Source: Bradyrhizobium sp. CSA112 (GTDB lineage: Bacteria > Pseudomonadota > Alphaproteobacteria > Rhizobiales > Xanthobacteraceae). Taken from it: 64,000 nucleotides of DNA. How positions within the stretch are numbered: the first letter of the stretch is position 1; each line of letters begins with the position of its first letter. The notes under the pieces are model-generated. The model saw only the letters and a list, made by a program, of their open reading frames with translations. It did not search any database and was not told the DNA's origin. The stretch spans positions 1-64,000 of the forward strand of contig NZ_JAACFS010000025.1 in assembly GCF_029051645.1 (NCBI RefSeq), read 5' to 3'. Below are positions 8,683 through 16,854 of this stretch, in pieces. The position numbers and the translations under genes were made by a program.

Positions 8683-8831
8683 GGCGGTCGCCAGGGCGCC
8701 GCAATCGAAGGGCGTATCGTCGCTGCCGTGCAGCACGCGGTCATAGGTCACGATCACGCATACGGGCGCGTCGAATTGACGGAAGCCGCGCAGCGCCTAG
8801 TCCTGGCGCTTGTCCTTGTTGTCGCGCTTGA
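8683..8831 (-). pseudogene. Nitroreductase fragment duplicating the gene at 10049-10726
   Basis: This 149-base stretch aligns without gaps to 10271-10419 inside the intact nitroreductase, with about 13 mismatches by eye. The reverse strand reads ITYDRVL-GSDDTPFDCGA as in the intact gene (VTYDRVLHGSDDTPFDCGA here). A TGG codon of the intact copy (in QDWVLRG) is TAG here, so it cannot be expressed as part of a full protein. Both flanks of the family are missing. It is a decayed partial duplicate. Confidence 0.85.
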
Positions 8832-8905
8832 CCCTGATGAGCCGACGAAATGTCGATGCCAAGCGTGGTCTGCTGATGACCCCATCGCTGACGTCGGACA
8901 AGAGC

Positions 8906-10021
8906 TTAGCACCGGCCCGACGGGAAGCTGGCACGAGCCGCATCACACACAACCGGTTTGGAGAACGAGGTGCCAAACCATTTGCTGGTCAACGAGCCAT
9001 CGTTGTCGATCCAGGGGATCGGGGGCAATTGCGGCAGATAGGATGCATACGGCATTACTTTCGCAAGCGTCACTCTGCCCGGAAACTGTGCGAGGAACGC
9101 CTTGTTCATTCCGCCGTCCAGTCCGCTGTAGATCGGGGCAGCCGGCAAATTGTCTTCAAGCAATCGCGCGTATTCGAGCTCGTCGGCGCGCCTCTTCTCC
9201 AGCGCCCGCCGAGCGATTTGCGGATTGACGACGAAGGGGGGACATTTTTCGGCAGGGTTGAACACAAGAGGGGACGGCGAATTCGGGGGAGGTTGCGCAT
9301 CGAATACATAGCGGCGGTTGCACACATCCACCCTCGGTTCGAGTTGCGTCGTCTCGAAATGATCGTTGCCGATCTTGAGCATTTTCCAGAAGGAGAGGTT
9401 CGGATTATTTCGATGCCGCGCCAGATTCGCTGGCGTCAAGCGGAACGGATAGGCCTGGACCTGGAACGACGGCCGGCCGCCGAGGAATGAGTCACGCGCC
9501 AGCGAATAGATCTCGCTTATCTGTTCGTCTGTCATGGCATAGCAACCGCTCGACCAGCAGTCGCCGTGAATCATGAGGAAGCTGCCGTCGCGCTTGTTAG
9601 CCCTGTCGAATTTGTTGGGGTAGCCGAGGTTGATCGAAAGATGGAAGTTTGAGTTGGGATTCATCAAGTCAGGTGTAACTGTATAAAACCCCTCTGGGGC
9701 TTGACGGTCGCCCTCATGCAATTTCGGCCCGAGATCGCCCGACCACCGACAGATCGGATAGGTCTTGAGGATCTGGAAACGGCCGGCAGAGTTCTGTTTC
9801 CAGACTTCAAGCTCCGCCTCTTCCTTGAACAGGCGCACGACGATAGGTGAATTTTTTTCCATCTTCTTCTGTTGGAGCAGCGAGAGCAGCTCGGGAGGTA
9901 ATTCCCTTGTTGCCTTGGCCGGCAACGCATTGCTGCTTTCGCCACGGCACGTGACCGGCGTCAACGCCGCGGCAAAGGCCGCCGTCAGCACAAGTGCACG
10001 TCGGACCATGGCGCGGATCAC
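8906..10021 (-). CDS. L,D-transpeptidase (YkuD domain, YafK-like), exported
   Basis: Predicted 371 aa. GTG at 10021 has a ggaagg site seven bases upstream; ATG at 10009 is an alternative. A signal peptide (RRALVLTAAFAAALTPVTC) comes first; the cysteine in it could be a lipobox, but the consensus is poor. The YkuD domain spans about residues 57-190 with the catalytic motif HGDCWSSGCYAM (His152, Cys160). The family cross-links peptidoglycan, attaches lipoproteins, or (YafK/DpaA) removes Lpp from peptidoglycan. A C-terminal extension of about 180 residues, with several extra cysteines, has no domain I recognise. The gene lies within the putative tRNA-Ser island and looks less GC-rich than its neighbours. 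Confidence 0.88.
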   Translation of the reverse strand: MIRAMVRRALVLTAAFAAALTPVTCRGESSNALPAKATRELPPELLSLLQQKKMEKNSPIVVRLFKEEAELEVWKQNSAGRFQILKTYPICRWSGDLGPKLHEGDRQAPEGFYTVTPDLMNPNSNFHLSINLGYPNKFDRANKRDGSFLMIHGDCWSSGCYAMTDEQISEIYSLARDSFLGGRPSFQVQAYPFRLTPANLARHRNNPNLSFWKMLKIGNDHFETTQLEPRVDVCNRRYVFDAQPPPNSPSPLVFNPAEKCPPFVVNPQIARRALEKRRADELEYARLLEDNLPAAPIYSGLDGGMNKAFLAQFPGRVTLAKVMPYASYLPQLPPIPWIDNDGSLTSKWFGTSFSKPVVCDAARASFPSGRC

Positions 10022-10048
10022 TGCTGTACCTTCCGCCCGCGCGCGCCG

Positions 10049-10726
10049 CTAATTCTCGAACCCGACAAACACCGTGGCCTCCTCGACGGACCTCCGCTCC
10101 GACACCACCGCATTCGCCGGAAAAGTTTCATCCGGCCAGCCCAGCGCGATGCTTTTCATGATGACCTGATCGTCGGCGATCCCTGCGTGCTCGCGCACCA
10201 CGGGGGATTGCATGATGCCCTGGCTGTTGATCACGGCGCCGAGCCCGCGCGACCAGGCGGCATTGACCAGGGCGGTCGCCACGGCGCCGCAGTCGAACGG
10301 CGTATCGTCGCTGCCGTCGAGCACGCGGTCATAGGTAATGATCACGCAGACGGGCGCGTCGAATTGGCGAAAGCCGCGCAGCACCCAGTCCTGGCGCTTG
10401 TCCTTGTTGTCGCGCTCGATTCCCATCGCGGAGAACAATTGCTTGGCGACGCCGACCTGCCGGTCGCGGTGCTTGCCTGCAAAGGCCTGACCGGTGCGGA
10501 ACTCGCGCGACTGCGGGATGCCCGCCACCATCCGCTCGGTGTTGCCGGCGCGGATCCGGTCCAGCGGTTCGCCTGATATGACGTAGAAATTCCAGGGTTG
10601 GGTGTTCATCGACGACGGCGCGCGCATCGCCAAACCAACGATTTCCGCAATCAGCGCTTTGGGTACTGGATCAGGTTTGTAACCGCGGATACTCCGGCGA
10701 CCGAGAATAACGTCATCAAACTGCAT
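10049..10726 (-). CDS. Nitroreductase family protein (FMN-dependent)
   Basis: A 225-aa NAD(P)H:FMN oxidoreductase-like protein. The N-terminal RRSIRGYKPDPVP and RAPSSMNTQPWNFYV are the typical FMN-phosphate-binding segments of the NfsB/NitR superfamily, and the C-terminal part has the usual ALGWPDE segment. Members reduce nitroaromatics, quinones or other electron-poor substrates; the true substrate is unknown. It ends 27 bases upstream of the L,D-transpeptidase start, on the same strand, so they could be cotranscribed. A 149-base piece of the gene is duplicated at 8683-8831. Confidence 0.9.
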   Translation of the reverse strand: MQFDDVILGRRSIRGYKPDPVPKALIAEIVGLAMRAPSSMNTQPWNFYVISGEPLDRIRAGNTERMVAGIPQSREFRTGQAFAGKHRDRQVGVAKQLFSAMGIERDNKDKRQDWVLRGFRQFDAPVCVIITYDRVLDGSDDTPFDCGAVATALVNAAWSRGLGAVINSQGIMQSPVVREHAGIADDQVIMKSIALGWPDETFPANAVVSERRSVEEATVFVGFEN

Positions 10727-11176
10727 CTGTGCCGAATTCCCCTGACAAGTTCTGAAACAGCCCGGATTTTCGCGGTTTCTGCATCCTCGCGCAAGCGACA
10801 GCGGCGTGTCCTCAACGGTCCAGCCACGCGGAACATGATCGCACCGATATTGCGCACACGCAGTCGTTTAGCGAATTCTGGGATGATGAAATTGTGCCGC
10901 TGATTTGCCCGACGTGTCAAGTTTTCGGTCCAAACCTTCGGTTGCGGCGGCCGCCGGCTACTTTGCATGGGGTTGTTTTCGACATTTTGGTGGAGCCGTG
11001 GCGACCGGGCGCGATGGCGCCGTCCGGAAGGCGCGTAGGCTTTTCACGCTGTTGCTCAAATCGTGGGTTTTGGTCTGGAAAGGTCGAAAATTCTTGATCT
11101 TTCAATGTGGATTGACTGACACTCTCTCCGCCAGCCGCCTTCGCTGATGCTTCGGCGCGGCAAGCCGCCTCGCTGC
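10727..11176. other. Intergenic region without a gene (450 bases)
   Basis: No supported coding sequence is present. It includes a stretch around 10870-10920 (gatgaaattgtgccgctgat) that resembles a sequence recalled from other Bradyrhizobium intergenic regions, and the right-hand copy of the tRNA-Ser 3' end at 11120-11136. It is probably the right flank of the old island. Confidence 0.5.
11120..11136. other. Putative attachment site (attR), copy of tRNA-Ser 3' end
   Basis: Exact copy of cactctctccgccagcc from 7957-7973, with no tRNA body upstream. Sequences diverge immediately on both sides. Together with the tRNA copy it brackets about 3.16 kb. Confidence 0.55.
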
Positions 11177-11815
11177 CTACCGCGCCTGTTGAATCGCCCT
11201 TTCGTACGCGTCGATCGTCGCCTTGGCGCGAATAGCTACTTCCGCCGCTGTCATGCCGGGCTTGTAGAGGCTGCTGCCGAGTCCGAATGCAAGAATGCCG
11301 GCCCTCGTATAGTCCGCGAAGTTGGCGTCGGAGACGCCGCCCACGGCGGCGATCATCAGGTCGGCGGGAAGAACGGCGCGAATGGCGGCAATTCCCGCGG
11401 CTCCAAGCACGCTCGCAGGAAAGAATTTGAGGCTGGAGGCGCCGGCCTTGGCAGCAAGCAGCGCTTCCGTCGGGGTAAAGACGCCCGGCATCGTGACCAT
11501 GTCGCATGCCCGGGCTCGGGCAATGATTTCGGGATCGACGTTGGGGGTGACCAGGAGCCGGCCGCCGACGTCATGGAGCCGCTCGACCGCTTCCAGCGTC
11601 AATACGGTGCCCGCACCAACCAGAATTTCGGTGGTGGCCTTCTTGACGGCGATCTCGATGGAGCGGAACGGATCCGGCGAGTTGAGCGGGATCTCGATCG
11701 CCGTCATGCCGCTGTCGATCAGCACGCTGACAATATCCGCCGCTTCCTCGGGCCGGACGCCGCGCAGGATCGCGACCAACGGACGCTTCATCGGGGGGAA
11801 CGGGACAACGCTCAT
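11177..11815 (-). CDS. dgoA: 2-dehydro-3-deoxy-6-phosphogalactonate aldolase
   Basis: A 212-aa class I KDPG/KDPGal aldolase. It splits 2-keto-3-deoxy-6-phosphogalactonate into pyruvate and glyceraldehyde 3-phosphate. Visible features are VAILRGVRPEEA at the N-terminus, EIPLNSPDP (catalytic Glu region), VGAGTVL, VTPNVDP, and LKFFPAS with the Schiff-base Lys, then AVGGV. The initial RGVRPEEA and EIPLNSP favour KDPGal over KDPG aldolase. It begins on the base next to the stop of the upstream galactonokinase, which makes an operon very likely and supports the galactonate assignment. Confidence 0.92.
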   Translation of the reverse strand: MSVVPFPPMKRPLVAILRGVRPEEAADIVSVLIDSGMTAIEIPLNSPDPFRSIEIAVKKATTEILVGAGTVLTLEAVERLHDVGGRLLVTPNVDPEIIARARACDMVTMPGVFTPTEALLAAKAGASSLKFFPASVLGAAGIAAIRAVLPADLMIAAVGGVSDANFADYTRAGILAFGLGSSLYKPGMTAAEVAIRAKATIDAYERAIQQAR

Positions 11816-12730
11816 TCATACACTCCAAATCGACTCAGCGGCCATCGAGAGGCCGCGACGGACCGCATCCTCGGCACCGATTGACCGGACGGAGACGGAA
11901 ACCGTATCAAACGCCACTTGGTAAAGCATCTGAAGCCGCCCTGACGCCACCAGCGTGATGCCGGTCCTGGGGACGTCTCCGGCGAGCCCGGCCGCAAGTT
12001 CAAGGCCGATCAGGGTGCCGGATATTCTCTCGCGGGCCGAGGCTGGCTTGCCGCCGTAGAGGAGCTGCCCCGATCGCACCTGGAACAGCAGATTGGCGGC
12101 GAACGCAGGCGTCTCAAAGGCGGCCATGACTGCCGACTTGAAGGCGTCGATGTCTTCCGCTTCATCGGCGCCGGCTACCGCGTGGGACAGGATCGTTTCG
12201 CGCGACGCGACGCTAAACAGCTCGCCCGTCATGAACGTGGCGAAGCGTTCGACGGTCGCCCCACGCGCCCTGACCCACTTGGAATGGGTGCCCGGCATGC
12301 AGACGACCGCGTCACCTGCCGCGTCTAAACCCAGGGCACCTAATAGCTGGGTTTCCTCGCCCCGCATGACATCCGGCGCCTTGGGGTCGCGTTGTGCGAT
12401 TCCTGGAAGGATCCGGATGTCGCGGTTCTGTCCCCGCACCGGGACGGCATGCTTCAGGATCGATGCAAGCGGCGCCGGCGTGTCGACATATCCGGCTTCA
12501 GCCCAGCCCTGCCGGGCGCCGGCCATGCCGCATACGATAACAGGCAGCCCATCCGCGGCGCTGACGGCCTGCAGATGCGATTGCAGCACGGTGGGAAAGC
12601 CAAGCTTGCCCGCTGCCATCATGCCCTCGTGGCTGCGCCGTTCCCTAAGGACGTTGCCGCCCCGATCGACGAGCCAAAGCCGGAAACTGCTCGTGCCCCA
12701 ATCGACCGCGACGTATGCAGCCTCGCTCAT
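11816..12730 (-). CDS. dgoK: 2-dehydro-3-deoxygalactonokinase
   Basis: Phosphorylates 2-keto-3-deoxygalactonate, feeding the aldolase encoded directly downstream. It is 304 aa from ATG 12730; a TTG at 12736 would add two residues. The protein belongs to the DgoK family of ASKHA-fold kinases: AVDWGTSSFRLWL is the N-terminal phosphate loop, followed by VCGMAGARQGW, RGEETQLLGAL and PGTHSKWVR. No galactonate dehydratase or sugar-acid permease gene is adjacent. The gene is divergent from a TctC receptor gene with a 222-base shared upstream region. Confidence 0.93.
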   Translation of the reverse strand: MSEAAYVAVDWGTSSFRLWLVDRGGNVLRERRSHEGMMAAGKLGFPTVLQSHLQAVSAADGLPVIVCGMAGARQGWAEAGYVDTPAPLASILKHAVPVRGQNRDIRILPGIAQRDPKAPDVMRGEETQLLGALGLDAAGDAVVCMPGTHSKWVRARGATVERFATFMTGELFSVASRETILSHAVAGADEAEDIDAFKSAVMAAFETPAFAANLLFQVRSGQLLYGGKPASARERISGTLIGLELAAGLAGDVPRTGITLVASGRLQMLYQVAFDTVSVSVRSIGAEDAVRRGLSMAAESIWSV

Positions 12731-12952
12731 TTTCAACTCGGTCCCGATGCCATCTGCGCCTCAAGGACATCGTATCACGCCGGTCTGCCGGCGAGCTACG
12801 CTCGCTTTACAATTGATTTGCAGAACGGCAATCAGCATGATCCGAAGTCATGCGGCGCCACGCTGTTTTCAGCGGCGCGGCTTCGCCAACGAGCGCACGT
12901 CCGCAACAATGCGGCATAACAACAAAAAGCAAAGACTTTGGAGGACACCGTC

Positions 12953-13942
12953 GTGATCAATCTTCCATTTAGAAGCGCCCTCATGGGCGTTGGTCTCCTG
13001 ATTGCGGCGCTTTCGCCGCAGGCCCACGCGCAATCGTCTAAGACCGTGACGCTGGTGGTGCCTTTTGCGGCCGGCGGCGGCACAGATACCGTCGCTCGCC
13101 TCATTGGCGAGCGAATGTCGCGCACGCTCGGCCAGACCGTCATCATCGAGAACGTGGTCGGAGGCGGCAGCACGCTGGCCAATGATCGCGTTGCCCGGTC
13201 GGCGCCTGACGGTTCGACAATCCTGATCAATCATGTCGCGTTGCTCGCGGCGCCCAGCCTGTTCACCAACCTGCGGTATGATACGAAAACGGCGTTCGAG
13301 CCCGTCGGCCTCGTCAACAACGCGCCGATGGTCCTGATCGGCCGCAAGTCGATCCCCGGCGAGGGCCCGAAGGACCATGTCGCCTGGATCAAGGCGCAAG
13401 GCGACAAGGCGAACTTCGCGCATGGTGGTCTCGGGACAAACAGTCATTTGTGCGCCGTGATGATGGGCAATGTGCTCGGCTTCAAGCCGACGGTCGTGGC
13501 TTATCGCGGATCAGCCCCCGCGATCTCCGACCTCCTGGCGGGGCAGATCGATCTGCTGTGGGATCAGGTGACCAACGCGCTGCCGCAGATTCAGGCCGGA
13601 ACACTTCACGGCATCGCCATTACGTCGTCAAAACGTCTCGAACAGTTGAAGGACGTGCCGACCACCGCCGAGCTCGGCATGCCCGAGGTCAGCTACTCGA
13701 TGTGGCATGGGCTCTATGTGGCAAAGGGTACGCCCAAGGAGACCATCAATGCGCTGAATTCGGCGCTCCGCGCGGCACTCTCCGAGCCAGAGCTATTGGA
13801 GAAGCTGAAGCAGCTCGGAACCCTGCCATTTCCCGAAAACGAGCTGTCGCCCGAGGCACACGCGCGCCTGTTCGCCAGCGATCTGACGCGGGTGGCCAAG
13901 CTCGTTGAAAGCTCGGGAATCAAGGCGAGCGAAGCGAAGTAG
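12953..13942 (+). CDS. Tripartite tricarboxylate transporter receptor (TctC/Bug family)
   Basis: Periplasmic solute-binding protein of about 329 aa. The GTG at 12953 is chosen because GGAGG ends nine bases upstream; the TTG at 12938 would overlap that site. The signal peptide is MINLPFRSALMGVGLLIAAL followed by SPQAHAQ. The mature part starts with VTLVVPFAAGGGTDTVARLI and has IENVVGGG, as in Bug proteins, which clasp carboxylated ligands. No TctA or TctB membrane subunits are nearby, so it is an orphan receptor, as is common in this group. Its position opposite dgoKA makes a sugar acid a reasonable guess for the ligand, but there is no direct evidence. Confidence 0.9.
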   Translation: MINLPFRSALMGVGLLIAALSPQAHAQSSKTVTLVVPFAAGGGTDTVARLIGERMSRTLGQTVIIENVVGGGSTLANDRVARSAPDGSTILINHVALLAAPSLFTNLRYDTKTAFEPVGLVNNAPMVLIGRKSIPGEGPKDHVAWIKAQGDKANFAHGGLGTNSHLCAVMMGNVLGFKPTVVAYRGSAPAISDLLAGQIDLLWDQVTNALPQIQAGTLHGIAITSSKRLEQLKDVPTTAELGMPEVSYSMWHGLYVAKGTPKETINALNSALRAALSEPELLEKLKQLGTLPFPENELSPEAHARLFASDLTRVAKLVESSGIKASEAK

Positions 13943-13982
13943 GGCGGCATGGAAGGGCTGCGCTTAAACTGGCGCAGCTCCA

Positions 13983-16550
13983 TCACACGAGCAGATCGTG
14001 CGGCGCTTGGGTAGTGACAGCGATACCCGGCTGGTTCCAACTGAAACCGTCGGACCATTGTGCAGACAGTTCGATCGTTTGGGCTGTCTCTGTCGTCGCC
14101 GGCGGTACACTGGCTCCTGAAGCGTCTTCGGGGGAAAGGTCGATGACGTCAGAAGTTTTGACGTCGGACATCTTGTCCTTGAAGTGAAACGTGTCGTCGG
14201 CGCCGTTGATCGTGATCGTCACTTCCTGGGCGGTGCCGTCGATGGTGGTTACCGTGAAGGTGTCGGTCAACGTGTCGCAGTCGTTCAGTGCCTGCACGTC
14301 GCAATTGGCGTTGTCGAGCTTGTAGATCCAGACGCCATCCGCCGTCATTGTGAAGGTGCCATAGCCGCCATCGCTCGCCTTCGGCCAGCACACCTCCGTG
14401 AACGTATTGGGCGTGTTGTCTACGTCGGTATCGGTGAGCGTGCCGGTCGTGATCGGCGTACCGTATGTGCAAGCGCCAGCTTCGGTTACTGAACCGGTCG
14501 TGGCGCCGCAAATGACGGCGGCGTCGTTGGCGCCGTTGATGGTGATTGTCACCACCTGCGGGGTGCCGTCGATGGTGGTCACTGTAAAGCAGTCGGTTAG
14601 CGTGTCGCAATCGTTGAGCGCTTGCACTTCGCAATTGGTGTTGTCGAGCGTGTAGGTCCAGACGCCATCCGTCGTCATGGTGAAAGTGCCATAGCCGCCA
14701 TCGCTTGGCTTCGGCGAAGCGATCGCCGTAAAGGTGTTGGGAGCGTTGTCGACATCAGTATCAGTGAGCGTGCCGGTCGCGGTTGGCTTGCAAGATACCG
14801 AATTGGCCACGCCGCCAGCCTCGATGACCGAGCCTTGCTTGGTTCCGCAAATGATCGCGGCGTCGTTGGTACCGTTTATGGTAACCGTCACCAGTTGCTC
14901 GGTACCATCCAGGGCGGTCACCTTGAAAGTGTCGATCAACGTGTCTCCGACATTAAGTGCCTGCACCGCGCAATTGCTGTCGTCGAGCATGTAGATCCAC
15001 ACGCCGTCCGGCGTTATCGTGAAGGTGCCATAGCCGGCGTCGCTAGCCGTCGGGCAATTGACCGCCGTAAAACCGGACGCGTTGTCGACATCGGTAGCGG
15101 TCAGCGTGCCGGTCGCGGTCGGCAGATCGCACTTGGTGCCGCCGTCCTCGGTCACGGAGCCGGTCGTGGTGCCGGAAATGACTGCTGCGTCGTTGGTGCC
15201 GTTGATGGTGACTGTCACGACCTGGGGGGTGCCGTCGATCGTGGTCACCGTGAAGGAGTCGGTCAGTTTATCGCCGACATTGAGTGCCTGCACCGCGCCG
15301 TTGGAGTCGTTGACCGTGTAAGTCCATACACCAGCCGCCGTCATCGTGAAGGTGCCAAAGCCCTGCGCGCTCGCGGTCGGAGTGTCAACCGTCATAAAAG
15401 TATTGGGCGCGTCGTCGACGTCGGCGCTGGTGAGCGTCCCGGTGGCGCTCAGCGTGGCGAGCGCGACGTTAGCGACGCCGCTGGCCTCAATCGCCGTGCC
15501 ATCGGTGGCGCCGGAGATGATGGCCGCGTCGTTGCTGCCGTTGATGGCGATCGTAAAGGGTTGATTGGCCGAGAGCGTGCCGTCGGATACGGTGACCATG
15601 AAGTCCGTGGTGGTGGGCTCGGTCAGCGCATTGATCGCGTCATTGTCCGGAACGAACGTATAGGCGCCGGTCGTGCTGTCGACGTAAAGCGTGCCGTAGG
15701 GACCAGCGTTCGATACATCGTACGTCACCCCGTCGATGACGGTGCTGCTGGGGTTTCCCCCGCTGATGCCGAAGGTCAGGGTAGCGTCGCTGTTGGGGCT
15801 ACTGGCAAGGAAAGTGCCGCTTGTCGTGGTGAACACGTCAAAGACCGTGGTGTCGATTTCGGTCGGCCCGACCACGGCATTCAGCGTCGGCGGCGTCGGC
15901 GGCGGAGGCGGCAGTTGTCCGATAATCATCTCCGGGCTTGATGCGAGGATCACCGCGGGCAAAGCAGGCAGTTCCTGCTCCGGGGTAGAGTCATCAATCT
16001 GAATGAAATTGATCGGTTGCACCGGTAGCCGCTCGAGGGGAGGAGGCGTGCTCGATCCCGTCGACCCCAGTCCCTTCTCGTAGATGGCGAGCGCCTCCTG
16101 CTGGGCCGCCTGCAGTTCAGCCATTCGCGCAGCGGAGTTTGTGCTCTGACTGACGCTGACTGAGGACCCCTGCGAACGCAGGACGATAGTCTGTCCAGGA
16201 TCATCAACGACGAAGTGTCGCGGGATCACCTCCTTGGTGACCAGCTCGAATGAGCCGTGCTCGAGGTCCTTGTATGTGATGTTGCCATCGTCCAGGAATG
16301 TGACGCCCGGGTCGGCGGCCTGGACCTTCTTCGTAAGCGAGAAGGTCAGTGCCGTGAGCCACAGCATGCCGAACCTGCCGGCATGAGCCCGGCTGCGAGG
16401 ACCGCCGCCCGGAACTTGAGCGGCCGTGCAGGTCGCACGCCCGAGGGGGCCTGAACCGGCCGCGGTCTGAACGTTGCCGATAATTTGGGGAAGCGGAGCA
16501 GCCGCGGCCTTACGTTCGTCCCCAGTCTCGGCGTGGGACCCGACAAGCAT
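13983..16550 (-). CDS. VCBS-repeat (cadherin-like) protein with a reduced FecR-type N-terminus
   Basis: ATG 16550 (855 aa) is preferred over 16607 because of a G-rich upstream site. The N-terminus PLPQIIGNVQTAAGSG resembles the start of FecR-domain proteins, but the FecR core seems absent: after residue ~46 the sequence jumps to a part that normally follows it (RAHAGRFGML, then GVTFLDDGNITYKDLEHG). A Pro-rich linker (QLPPPPPTPP) leads to a cadherin-like segment and four VCBS repeats of about 105-110 residues (about 344-453, 456-562, 565-674, 678-784), each with GYGTFTMT..GVW-Y and TVTING(T/A)NDAA motifs. Repeats 2-4 carry 13 cysteines; repeat 1 has none. It is probably a surface or secreted adhesion protein. 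It is divergent from the FecR gene. Confidence 0.85.
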   Translation of the reverse strand: MLVGSHAETGDERKAAAAPLPQIIGNVQTAAGSGPLGRATCTAAQVPGGGPRSRAHAGRFGMLWLTALTFSLTKKVQAADPGVTFLDDGNITYKDLEHGSFELVTKEVIPRHFVVDDPGQTIVLRSQGSSVSVSQSTNSAARMAELQAAQQEALAIYEKGLGSTGSSTPPPLERLPVQPINFIQIDDSTPEQELPALPAVILASSPEMIIGQLPPPPPTPPTLNAVVGPTEIDTTVFDVFTTTSGTFLASSPNSDATLTFGISGGNPSSTVIDGVTYDVSNAGPYGTLYVDSTTGAYTFVPDNDAINALTEPTTTDFMVTVSDGTLSANQPFTIAINGSNDAAIISGATDGTAIEASGVANVALATLSATGTLTSADVDDAPNTFMTVDTPTASAQGFGTFTMTAAGVWTYTVNDSNGAVQALNVGDKLTDSFTVTTIDGTPQVVTVTINGTNDAAVISGTTTGSVTEDGGTKCDLPTATGTLTATDVDNASGFTAVNCPTASDAGYGTFTITPDGVWIYMLDDSNCAVQALNVGDTLIDTFKVTALDGTEQLVTVTINGTNDAAIICGTKQGSVIEAGGVANSVSCKPTATGTLTDTDVDNAPNTFTAIASPKPSDGGYGTFTMTTDGVWTYTLDNTNCEVQALNDCDTLTDCFTVTTIDGTPQVVTITINGANDAAVICGATTGSVTEAGACTYGTPITTGTLTDTDVDNTPNTFTEVCWPKASDGGYGTFTMTADGVWIYKLDNANCDVQALNDCDTLTDTFTVTTIDGTAQEVTITINGADDTFHFKDKMSDVKTSDVIDLSPEDASGASVPPATTETAQTIELSAQWSDGFSWNQPGIAVTTQAPHDLLV

Positions 16551-16854
16551 GGCTTCAACCCCCGCCCCTCGTGCGAAATTTTCGTAGTCTGGCTTTGCCC
16601 AGCCCATGAGGTCAAAATATTCAGGTCAAAATAGCTTAGCGCGGCCAGCCGAAGGCTAGCCGCCAAGACTCCAAGCTACCCCAATCCATGGCCGGTAGGC
16701 TTTAGGCTCAAAAGGAGTAATACTTTTGAGCAGTGATAGAATAATGCCTTCCCCCGACATCGGGTCTAATGTTGGGGCTAATGTCGCCTTGGCCGACGGT
16801 TCAAAGCGACCGTGAGCGCTCTCTCGGACAAGATCTTCTCAGGAAGGGGGGATC
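16551..16854. other. Divergent intergenic region between VCBS and FecR genes
   Basis: About 300 bases containing the upstream regions of both divergent genes. A partly repeated string, catcgggtctaatgttgggg and then gctaatgtcgcc (16760-16790), is present. No gene is seen. Confidence 0.4.

Noticed and set aside
14622..15941. Long forward frame (439 codons) antisense to the VCBS gene
   Set aside because: It mirrors the VCBS repeats and codon bias of the real gene, has no family features and no ribosome-binding site, and is a shadow of the repeated coding strand.
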